Source: Pseudomonadota bacterium
Lineage (GTDB): Bacteria; Pseudomonadota; Alphaproteobacteria; Sphingomonadales; Sphingomonadaceae
NCBI GenBank assembly: GCA_020160755.1
Contig: JAIUPN010000003.1
Coordinates: 248,001-312,000 of the forward strand
Direction: 5' to 3'
DNA length: 64,000 nt
Part shown: positions 52,501 to 61,100 of the stretch, one piece after another
How positions within the stretch are numbered: the stretch's first letter is position 1
How the letters are laid out: each line of letters opens with the position of its first letter
Notes under the pieces: model-generated
What the model was told of the DNA's origin: nothing
Seen by the model: the letters and a program-made list of their open reading frames with translations, nothing else
Databases searched by the model: none
Made by a program: the position numbers and the translations under genes

Positions 52501-52584
52501 ACCTACAACAGCGGCAACACCTTCCCGTCGACCTACGACGCGCTGGGCCGCCGTTACGCGGTGTCGGCGAAGCTGAAGTTCTAG
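49510..52584 (+). CDS. TonB-dependent outer-membrane receptor
   Basis: A 1024-residue receptor. A signal peptide ends at about residue 29 (APAYAQ). EIVVTGSLIRNPN precedes a plug domain with EVLREMPGVV and YVDLRGLGSIRNIVLLNGNR, then TTYGADAITGVVNFITKRD. The barrel runs to the C-terminal VSAKLKF, which ends in Phe as expected. There is no N-terminal STN signalling domain. Extra cysteine pairs lie in loops (NQFCAFNT, NPVCQDPSNGC). The start is a GTG with AAGGGA upstream. The ligand is unknown. A strong terminator follows. Nearby genes encode a sulfotransferase-like protein and a hydroxylase. Confidence 0.94.
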   Translation: MKKTQYSKLKLGAAPLVLSVALVSAPAYAQDAAEQTAAQSEIVVTGSLIRNPNLEQSTPVNVTTSDTIELKQSNVAEEVLREMPGVVPNMGSAVNNGNTGGSYVDLRGLGSIRNIVLLNGNRVAPSDVNGRVDLNNIPLALIERVDALTGAAVTTYGADAITGVVNFITKRDFAGLEVTASNQITEQGDGNVFRVDATIGANFDDGRGNAVLSIGYQSADPVYQGARPFSNNTLDSYSDTFIGSGTSVPSRFSGTRPLIAGTNTPNTTIDPTGTGNGGVRQVNAAGQAVGTFATYNFNPFNIFQTPFERYNIYGQANYEVSDAIEVYARGMFSKNKVSTIIAPSGSFGGNVTINLNNPFLPATLRNQFCAFNTGAAGTYTPRFDQTTCNNAATATGRTDPNYREVTVTLNRRTPEVGPRVSDYQTTFFDYRVGARGGITDTIDWNIEGAYGESENIQTIKGYTLQSRFRQGSLVNGTVANPVCQDPSNGCVPINLFGPEGSISPAAADFLSENSSTTNRTSLSQVRAIISGDLGFTSPGAVQPIGFALGGEYRKYTAQQASDLLAKTPGELGGAGGAAPDIDGKYDVYEAYAEVVAPLIEDKPFFESLTLEAGIRYSDYSIEGGAGYDTWTWKAGGSWEPGAGVKIRGNYSRAVRAPNIGELFTPLSVGLTNLGIDPCAGAAPTTNANLRAICIAQGAPAGTIGSITNPTAAQANINQGGSLNLQPEKANTWTIGAVFQPDFLPRFNLSIDYYNIKIDNVIGAPLPGDIINACFGAVTAASAADPACTIIRRNPTTGGLDGDPATTPGLFGQTNNNGRLFTDGIDLLMNWNTDLGFASLDWSFVGNWTHSSKFRSDVNQSSSLNRECVGYYSVNCSFTGSIQPEYQFSNRFTLGFDKVDLSLLWRWQDSVSFEPAQLQADIDAAIDAGTSPTTGCPDPTGTDPNGCVVDPKFRKIKASNYFDLTGRFSVSENLTVTMTVQNLLNKKPPIVGNTIGSTTYNSGNTFPSTYDALGRRYAVSAKLKF

Positions 52585-52608
52585 TCGCTTCACGCTTCGG
52601 CAAGAATT

Positions 52609-52638
52609 GGGGGCGGACAGCGATGTCCGCCCCTTTTT
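52609..52638 (+). terminator. Intrinsic terminator of the TonB-dependent receptor gene
   Basis: GGGGCGGACA-gcga-TGTCCGCCCC is a perfect 10-base-pair stem followed by TTTTTC, 25 bases after the receptor stop. Confidence 0.93.
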
Positions 52639-52701
52639 CTATGCACTCTATGGCCGGGTTGAGGGGCGGTTTTGGGCTGGTGAACCGCCATTGCCTTCTT
52701 T

Positions 52702-52775
52702 CGTCATCCCGGACCTGATCCAGGATCCATAGCTGCACCGAAGTCATGGACCCCGGATCAGGTCCGGGGTGACGA
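52702..52775. repeat. Interspersed palindromic intergenic repeat, copy 3
   Basis: Two-arm element: GTCATCCCGGACCTGATCCA on the left and GGATCAGGTCCGGGGTGACG on the right. It lies between the receptor terminator and the 3' end of the converging sulfotransferase-like gene. Confidence 0.85.
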
Positions 52776-52849
52776 TTATGGGAAGGTCCGCAATCGGTCG
52801 GAAGCTGGCGAAAGTGCCGGTAGCAAGGCGGGGCCAACCCCGATGGGAC

Positions 52850-53875
52850 TCAGCGCTGCCGAAGCGATCCGGGGAGCGTCAGCGGGATGCCGGCCTGATC
52901 GGCGACGGCTTCGGCCCAGCTCACGACCTGTTCGATCTCTTCACCATAGGCGGCTTCGGCCGCGGCGAGATCGCGTTGCCGCTCGCCTGCGAGAAAGGGT
53001 GTGCCCGATTTGCTGTTCCGGCCGAGCGCGGGGTGACCGGCGATTGCCGAGCGGTCGCCTGCAAGGCCCAGATGGTCCATCGCTGCTGCAACCATCCGTG
53101 CCGGATCGCGCGTCAGTTCCTCGCTGTCGAGCGAAGCGATCCGGTCGGGCGCCCACGCGAGCAGCGTGCCGAACGCCTGCTGTTGTGCGAGCCAGCCGAC
53201 CGCGGCGACTTGCAGGTCCGACTGACGGAAATAGTCGCGCGCATCGAAACCCAGCGCGACAAAGCCGTCGGTCAGGTAGCCTTCCAGAAGTTCGCGGCAC
53301 CACAGCCGGCACCACATGCCCTTGCGCGCGACCGATAGCAGGAAGGCGCGTAGCGGTGCATAAAGCAGAAGCGCGCGCGCTTCGGGGCGCAGCATCAGCG
53401 CGCCGCGCGCCAGCGGGTTGAAGATGTTCGACGGCTTAACGATCACCGCCTCATGCTCGGTGAAGCCGCGTCCGAGCATCGCGAGGGCATCGTCCATTAC
53501 CGGAGCATGATCGCGCGCGCTCGCACCGCGTCTGCGCCAGCCCACCATGTCGTTGAGCAAGACGGGTTCGGAGAGGCTCGTCGAGACGCCCGGCTGGTCG
53601 AGCGCCTGCGCCAGCATCGTCGATGCGCAATAGGCCGAATGAAACAGAAAATGGATCGGCGCACCACGGCCGGTTGCCGCCTCGCGGCAGTCGGTTCTTC
53701 GGAGAACGAGCGGTGCATTTTCTTCGCCCAGATGCAGGTCGGTCAGGAAGGGAATTTGCGCGCGCGTCGTGCGGGCGACGCGGCGAAAATGAAAGGCGTC
53801 CTGTCCCGGATCATAACGATGCGCGAGCCATTCGGCATCGTCGACGATGGCGGTCACGGGAAGCGCAGCGGTCAT
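52850..53875 (-). CDS. Sulfotransferase-like P-loop protein
   Basis: A 341-residue protein. The segment FHSAYCASTMLAQALDQPG near residue 75 resembles the PAPS-binding P-loop of sulfotransferases, with the usual Gly/Ser replaced by Ala-Tyr-Cys. EPVLLNDM follows, and VIVKPSNIFNPLARGALMLR with LLYAPLRAFLLSVARK fits the 3'-phosphate motif region. The ATG at 53875 has AAGGT upstream; the open frame to 54406 is shadow. It is divergent from the hydroxylase gene, with about 30 bases between. I take it as a modification enzyme, but catalysis is unproven. Confidence 0.65.
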   Translation of the reverse strand: MTAALPVTAIVDDAEWLAHRYDPGQDAFHFRRVARTTRAQIPFLTDLHLGEENAPLVLRRTDCREAATGRGAPIHFLFHSAYCASTMLAQALDQPGVSTSLSEPVLLNDMVGWRRRGASARDHAPVMDDALAMLGRGFTEHEAVIVKPSNIFNPLARGALMLRPEARALLLYAPLRAFLLSVARKGMWCRLWCRELLEGYLTDGFVALGFDARDYFRQSDLQVAAVGWLAQQQAFGTLLAWAPDRIASLDSEELTRDPARMVAAAMDHLGLAGDRSAIAGHPALGRNSKSGTPFLAGERQRDLAAAEAAYGEEIEQVVSWAEAVADQAGIPLTLPGSLRQR

Positions 53876-53903
53876 CAATCGACCTTGCCGATTGCCCCTG
53901 CCG

Positions 53904-55103
53904 ATGGCAAGCATGGGCATGACCAGCTCACCTCCACCCGCCTCCGCCGTCGAGGCCAATCGGCTCGGAATCGCCGCGTTGCAGGCGGGCGATGCCGAGG
54001 CTGCGGCGCGGCACTTCATTGCCGCGACCGCGGGCGACCCGCATTCGGGAGCCTTGCAACGCAACCTCGCCTCTGCCTGGCGCGCGCTCGGCAAAGACGA
54101 TAGCGAATTGGCGGCGCTCGATGCCGCACTGGCGATCGATCGCCGCGACCTGATGGCGTGGATCCGCAAGGGCGAACGGCACGAAGCACGGGGCGAAAAC
54201 GGCGCCGCGATCGCGGCATGGAGTGCCGCGATCGCGCTCGGCGGACAGCTCAAGCCGGTACCGCCGCCGCTCGAGGCGCTGTTGGCACAAGGCGAGGCCT
54301 TTGTCGCGGATGCGACCGGCAAGATGTACGATGCCGCCATGGATGCGTTCGGCGCGGTTCGCGGCGCGCTTTCGGAAACCGAAGCGCGGCGCGGCGAAGC
54401 CTTCATCGCAAGCGCGCTCGGTCGCCGCCGCGTCTATCAGAACGAGTGCGCAGGCATTTATTATCCCTTCCTGCCCGCAGACGAATTTTTCGACCGCGAT
54501 CATTTCCCCTGGCTGGCCGATATCGAAGCACAGACCGACGCCATCCGCGCCGAACTGCGTGCCTTGCTCGACGATCCGGGCGAAGCGCTGCGCCCTTATG
54601 TCCGGCTGGAGGCAGGGACACCCGATACGATCTGGTCGGGTCTCGACAACCGGCTCGACTGGGGCGCCTGTTTCCTGTGGGAATATGGCGAGCCGAACCA
54701 GCCGGTGCTCGATCGCTGCCCCGCTACCGCCGCGGCGCTCGCGGCGATTCCCGGTGTGCGTATTCCGGGCAGGGCGCCGAGCGCCTTCTTCTCTATGCTC
54801 AGGCCGCGCACGCGCATTCCGCCGCACACCGGGGTGACGAATACGCGTGCGATCATCCACTTGCCGCTGATCGTCCCGCCGGGCTGCGGTTTCCGCGTCG
54901 GGGGTGAGACGCGGGCGTGGGAGGAAGGGGTGGCCTTTGCTTTCGACGACACGATCGAGCATGAGGCGTGGAACGACAGCGACGATTTGCGCGCGGTGCT
55001 GATTTTCGATGTGTGGAACCCGCATCTGAGCGAGCGCGAATGCGATGTCCTTCGGCGCTATTTCGCTTCGGCCGATGCGTCGGGCTATGCGGTTCCGCGC
55101 TAG
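53904..55103 (+). CDS. TPR-containing aspartyl/asparaginyl beta-hydroxylase family protein
   Basis: A 399-residue protein. Residues about 15-110 contain tetratricopeptide-like helices (ANRLGIAALQAGDAEAAARH; GALQRNLASAWRALGKDD; AWIRKGERHEARGENGAAIA). The C-terminal 200 residues are an Asp/Asn beta-hydroxylase: PPHTGVTNTRAIIHLPLIVP, RVGGETRAWEEGVAFAFDDT and IEHEAWNDSDDLRAVLIFDV. The metal-binding His pair is H in PPHTG and H in IEHEAW, plus a conserved Arg. It is a 2-oxoglutarate and Fe(II) oxygenase that hydroxylates side chains. Starts at 53904, 53913 and 53919 are all possible; none has a strong Shine-Dalgarno. Confidence 0.85.
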   Translation: MASMGMTSSPPPASAVEANRLGIAALQAGDAEAAARHFIAATAGDPHSGALQRNLASAWRALGKDDSELAALDAALAIDRRDLMAWIRKGERHEARGENGAAIAAWSAAIALGGQLKPVPPPLEALLAQGEAFVADATGKMYDAAMDAFGAVRGALSETEARRGEAFIASALGRRRVYQNECAGIYYPFLPADEFFDRDHFPWLADIEAQTDAIRAELRALLDDPGEALRPYVRLEAGTPDTIWSGLDNRLDWGACFLWEYGEPNQPVLDRCPATAAALAAIPGVRIPGRAPSAFFSMLRPRTRIPPHTGVTNTRAIIHLPLIVPPGCGFRVGGETRAWEEGVAFAFDDTIEHEAWNDSDDLRAVLIFDVWNPHLSERECDVLRRYFASADASGYAVPR

Positions 55104-55224
55104 GCTTCGACCCCGGCATGATGGCGGCTGGTTCCGGCCGAAATTCAGCTTTGCGAAAGCTCCGCGGGCAAATATGATGGGCGCCATCAGGCTGCGGGCC
55201 GAACCCGCGGGAGGAGGATTTTCT

Positions 55225-55557
55225 ATGAACCGGATTTTGCCTGCATTCGCAGCGTTTGCATTGTTGGCCGCGCCTGCGGCTTTCGCTGCCGAACAAGCCA
55301 CCGCCGATCGGGCGCCGCCGCCCAAGGCGCCCTCGGCCATGACGCCGACCGAAATCAAAGCGTATAATGTCGGGCTGGCAGAGACGCACCCCTATTATAT
55401 CAAGTGCCGCAAGACGCTCGAAATCGGCTCGCTCGTGAAGAAAGTCCGCACCTGCTACACCAATGAAAAGTGGAAACAGGTGATCGCCAATAGCAGCCAG
55501 AATGCGCGCGACACGACCGAAGCCTTTGTCAGCGGGGCGGGCAGTTCGTCCAACTAG
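55225..55557 (+). CDS. Small secreted paralogue family, member 1
   Basis: A 110-residue protein with a signal peptide (cleavage near AAFAAE) and the family core: PSAMTPTEIKAYNVGLAETH, then YYIKCRKTLEIGSLVKKVRT and CYTNEKWKQV. Two cysteines (CRK and CYT) are conserved in all four members and may form a disulphide. It differs from members 3 and 4 in having KTLEIG and a shorter NSSQNARDTTEAF tail. GAGGAGGA precedes the ATG. No database family name is known to me; location is predicted periplasmic or extracellular. Confidence 0.8.
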   Translation: MNRILPAFAAFALLAAPAAFAAEQATADRAPPPKAPSAMTPTEIKAYNVGLAETHPYYIKCRKTLEIGSLVKKVRTCYTNEKWKQVIANSSQNARDTTEAFVSGAGSSSN

Positions 55558-55591
55558 TCATCAACCAGTTGATCCCTGAAAGGGGGCGGGC

Positions 55592-55954
55592 ATGATGCGT
55601 ACCATCGCCAGCTTGATGCTTTTGACGGGTCTGTCGGTGGCGACTGTCGCCGCCGCCAATGAACCCGAAAATCCGCCCTACCGGATGCCGTCCACGATGA
55701 CGGGCGCCGAGATCGACGCCCATAATGAGGGGCGGGCATCGACCGATGCCGACTATATTCGCTGCCGCCGCATGGAGGTGCCGGGGTCGCTGGTGAAAAA
55801 ACTGCGTGTCTGCAAAACCAACACCGAATGGCGGCAATATGCCGATAAGGGCAATCAGGACGCCCGCGATTCGATGGCGTGGATCGAGCGCGGCTTCAGC
55901 AATTCTGTCGAGCCGAAGGACGATTTGCAAGGCGGATATAATCCACCGAAATAG
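55592..55954 (+). CDS. Small secreted paralogue family, member 2
   Basis: A 120-residue protein. The signal peptide runs to about AAANEP. The core reads PSTMTGAEIDAHNEGRASTD, then YIRCRRMEVPGSLVKKLRVC and KTNTEWRQYADKGNQDARDS. This is the most diverged member, with a longer C-terminal tail (SNSVEPKDDLQGGYNPPK). Both core cysteines are kept. Two adjacent ATGs (55592, 55595) are possible starts; AAAGGGGGCG lies upstream. The gene sits 34 bases after member 1. Confidence 0.8.
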   Translation: MMRTIASLMLLTGLSVATVAAANEPENPPYRMPSTMTGAEIDAHNEGRASTDADYIRCRRMEVPGSLVKKLRVCKTNTEWRQYADKGNQDARDSMAWIERGFSNSVEPKDDLQGGYNPPK

Positions 55955-55967
55955 AGGGGGCTGAGCG

Positions 55968-56297
55968 ATGTTCGCGCTGTTGACCATGACGATGTTCGTT
56001 GCGGTGTCGACCGGGGCGCCGGATCCCGCCGCTGGCCGCACTCCGCCTGACCGCCCCCCGTCGACAATGACGAGCAGCGAGATCAAGGCGCATAACGAAG
56101 GATTGCCGCCGACCCACCCCTATTTTGTGAAATGCCGCAAGATCGAGGAAATCGGATCGCTCGTGAAGAAGGCGCGCGTCTGCCACACCAACGAGCAGTG
56201 GAAGCAGCTGTGGGCGCAGGGCAATCAGGATTCGCGCGACACGATGGACGCGATGTCGAGCAAGGCGGGCGATTGCCGGGCAACCGGCACCTGCTGA
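55968..56297 (+). CDS. Small secreted paralogue family, member 3
   Basis: A 109-residue protein beginning with a short hydrophobic segment (MFALLTMTMFVAVSTGAP), weaker than a standard signal peptide. The core is PSTMTSSEIKAHNEGLPPTH, then KCRKIEEIGSLVKKARVCHT and NEQWKQLWAQGNQDSRDTMD. A second cysteine pair is near the C-terminus (DCRATGTC). Its central 117 bases are nearly identical to those of member 4. It starts 13 bases after member 2, so translation may be coupled. Confidence 0.8.
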   Translation: MFALLTMTMFVAVSTGAPDPAAGRTPPDRPPSTMTSSEIKAHNEGLPPTHPYFVKCRKIEEIGSLVKKARVCHTNEQWKQLWAQGNQDSRDTMDAMSSKAGDCRATGTC

Positions 56298-56328
56298 AGC
56301 GGGTGTTTGGCCGCGATGGGAGAGTTCG

Positions 56329-56667
56329 ATGATCCGGACGATGACGATGACGATGCTGACGCTCGCCGCCTATGCGGTGCCCGCCGTCGGTGAGGGCTCT
56401 GAACGTCGCCCACCGCTCGGCCGGCCCGCCTCGACAATGACGAGCAGCGAGATCCGGGCCTATAATGTCGGCCTGGCGCCGACGCATCCCGACTTTATCA
56501 AATGCCGCAAGATCGAGGAAATCGGATCGCTCGTGAAGAAGGCGCGCGTCTGTCACAGCAACGAGCAGTGGAAGCAGCTCTGGGCGCAGGGCAATCAGGA
56601 CGCGCGCGACACGGTGGATCATTTCGGCAGCAAGGGGAGCGGCTGTCCGCCGGGTGCCCTCTGCTGA
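56329..56667 (+). CDS. Small secreted paralogue family, member 4
   Basis: A 112-residue protein with signal-like N-terminus (MIRTMTMTMLTLAAYAVPAV). The core is ASTMTSSEIRAYNVGLAPTH, then KCRKIEEIGSLVKKARVCHS and NEQWKQLWAQGNQDARDTVD, followed by a C-terminal cysteine pair (GCPPGALC). It is the closest relative of member 3. A terminator follows about 25 bases after its stop, marking the end of the four-gene transcript. Function unknown. Confidence 0.8.
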   Translation: MIRTMTMTMLTLAAYAVPAVGEGSERRPPLGRPASTMTSSEIRAYNVGLAPTHPDFIKCRKIEEIGSLVKKARVCHSNEQWKQLWAQGNQDARDTVDHFGSKGSGCPPGALC

Positions 56668-56690
56668 AAGCCTCGCAGGCGGAAATGGGA

Positions 56691-56716
56691 AGGGCGGCAT
56701 TTCTGCCGCCCTTTTG
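56691..56716 (+). terminator. Intrinsic terminator after the four-gene paralogue array
   Basis: AGGGCGGCA-tttc-TGCCGCCCT is a perfect 9-base-pair stem followed by TTTG on the plus strand. On the minus strand (clpB side) no T run follows, so it mainly serves the paralogue genes. Confidence 0.85.
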
Positions 56717-56717
56717 A

Positions 56718-59297
<2,580 letters not shown>

Positions 59298-59323
59298 TCA
59301 GAAAGCCCCTTTCTCGCCGAGCA

Positions 59324-59351
59324 AGATAGTGTTGCCTTTGTGCAACACAAG
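59324..59351 (-). promoter_or_regulatory. Candidate heat-shock promoter of clpB with an internal inverted repeat
   Basis: On the minus strand CTTGTG and CTATCT are 16 bases apart, close to the alphaproteobacterial sigma-32 pattern. A perfect repeat GTGTTGC-N6-GCAACAC (59329-59348) lies between and across these boxes. The start codon is about 27 bases downstream of the -10. Confidence 0.45.
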
Positions 59352-59376
59352 GGGCCTTCCGAGGTTCCGCAAAACT

Positions 59377-60948
59377 CTATTCGCTCCGTGCGAACTGATC
59401 GAGCAGGCGCACGCCGAAGCCGGTCATGCCCTTGGGGACGAGCGAAGTCGCTTTCTCCGAACGGTTGACTCCGGCGATGTCGAGATGGGCCCACGGAGTC
59501 GCCTCGTCGACGAAGAAGCCGATGAAATGCGCGCCGAGGCTCGCGCCCGGCCCTTGTCCGGTCGCCGAGTTGCGGATGTCGGCGATATCCGACTTCATCC
59601 GCTCGGCATAATCCTTGTGGAGCGGCAGGCGCCAGAGTTCTTCGCCGCTCGCGGCGCCGGCGGCGGTCAGGCGCGCCGCGAGCGCTTCGTCGCGCGCGAA
59701 GAGCCCCGCATAGCTGTTGTCGAGCGCGCCGACGACCGCGCCGGTGAGCGTTGCGATGTTGACGATTGCCTTCGGTCTATACGCCTTGGCGACATATTCA
59801 TTGGCATCGGCGAGGACGAGGCGCCCTTCGGCATCGGCGTTGACCATTTCGATCGTCTTGCCCGACATGGTGCGGGTGACGTCGCCCGGACGCTGCGCAT
59901 TGCCATCGGGCATATTCTCGGCAAGCGCGGCGACGCCGACGACGTGCACCGGCGCGCGCGATCTGGCGAGCGAGACCACGGCGCCCATCACCGACGCGGC
60001 GCCCGACATGTCGCCCTTCATATTGCCCATCCCGGCACCGGGCTTGAGCGACAGGCCCCCCGAATCGAAAGTGATGCCCTTGCCGACGAAGGCGGTCGGG
60101 GCGTCGGGCGCGCCTGCGCCGCGATAACGTACCAGCAGCAGGCGCGATCCGCGCGGGCTGCCCTGGCCGACGCCGACGATCGTGCCCATGCCGAGCTTGC
60201 GCATCGCGGCTTCGTCGAGCACCTCGATGCTGACGCCCGCGACGCCGGTGACGGCCTTGCGCACTTCGGTCACGAAGCTCTCGGGATAGATGACGTTCGC
60301 GGGCTCGTTGGCGAGGTCGCGCGACAGGCGCACCCCGTCGGCGAGCGGTTCCCAGCGGTTGACAAAAGCGGCCCGCGCGCCCGACGGATTGGCGCCGACG
60401 AAAGTCACGGCGGCGGTGGCGGGCGTTTTCTTGCCGACCGTCTGATAGCGGTCGAAGCGATACTGGCCGAGCGCGAAGCCATAAGCGACGTCGGCTGCGC
60501 TCGCGTCGCCATAGGCGCCCGCGATGGAGACCGGCTGCGCTTCGTTCCTGAGTTCCTGTGCCGCCTTTCCGCCCGCCTCGGCCAGCGCGAGCGACGAGGG
60601 CGCTGCGCCCGCGCCGATGAGAAGGATGCGCGGATGTGCGCCGATACCGCGCAGCGACAGCGTCGCGCCGGCCTTGCCGTCGAAGCTCGCGGTCGCGATG
60701 GCGGCGGCAATCGCCTGCCGTTCGCCGGCGCTGAGGGTCACGCCGTCGAGCGGCGGCAGGGCGGCGTCGGTCATGACGATAACGAGCGCGGCGCCCGCAG
60801 GGGCGTTCGCAGCGAAGCCGATCGCGCGCTCCGCACTATTGCCGGCGGTTGCCGGAGCGACACCCGATCCGGCGATCGTCTGTGCCATCGCGACGGGAGC
60901 GAAGGCGAGCGACAGGCAGGCGGAAAGGAGCAGGCTTTTCATGCGCAT
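59377..60948 (-). CDS. M17 family leucyl aminopeptidase, exported
   Basis: A 523-residue PepA-type protein. The N-terminus (MRMKSLLLSACLSLAFAPVAMAQ split at AMA) is a signal peptide, so this copy works in the periplasm, unlike cytosolic PepA. The catalytic domain has VGKGITFDSGGLSLKPGAGM with the metal-binding lysine and aspartate, then GDMSGAASVM and the NADAEGRLVLADA motif, with the catalytic arginine in EGR. It releases N-terminal amino acids. The start ATG at 60948 is followed by another at 60942; GGGGA lies upstream. It is divergent from the penicillin acylase gene. Confidence 0.9.
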   Translation of the reverse strand: MRMKSLLLSACLSLAFAPVAMAQTIAGSGVAPATAGNSAERAIGFAANAPAGAALVIVMTDAALPPLDGVTLSAGERQAIAAAIATASFDGKAGATLSLRGIGAHPRILLIGAGAAPSSLALAEAGGKAAQELRNEAQPVSIAGAYGDASAADVAYGFALGQYRFDRYQTVGKKTPATAAVTFVGANPSGARAAFVNRWEPLADGVRLSRDLANEPANVIYPESFVTEVRKAVTGVAGVSIEVLDEAAMRKLGMGTIVGVGQGSPRGSRLLLVRYRGAGAPDAPTAFVGKGITFDSGGLSLKPGAGMGNMKGDMSGAASVMGAVVSLARSRAPVHVVGVAALAENMPDGNAQRPGDVTRTMSGKTIEMVNADAEGRLVLADANEYVAKAYRPKAIVNIATLTGAVVGALDNSYAGLFARDEALAARLTAAGAASGEELWRLPLHKDYAERMKSDIADIRNSATGQGPGASLGAHFIGFFVDEATPWAHLDIAGVNRSEKATSLVPKGMTGFGVRLLDQFARSE

Positions 60949-61100
60949 GGTTTGATATTCCCCGTTGTTCAATAACCTGGGTCCTGCATAGCGGCGCGCT
61001 GCGCACTGGCAAATCCCGCCTCGACGAACGACTGTTGCTTGCCATCGGACGACATGCCCGCCACATAGCGCTGCGGGCGAGCTGCCGAAGAGGACCAGAC

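Noticed and set aside
49540..52593. A 1017-codon open frame antisense to the TonB-dependent receptor
   Set aside because: It mirrors the receptor gene base for base and results from GC-rich codon bias. Its translation is Arg-, Val- and Asp-rich with no domain, signal or motif.
59329..59348. CIRCE/HrcA operator before clpB
   Set aside because: The repeat GTGTTGC-N6-GCAACAC does not match CIRCE (TTAGCACTC-N9-GAGTGCTAA) in sequence or spacing.
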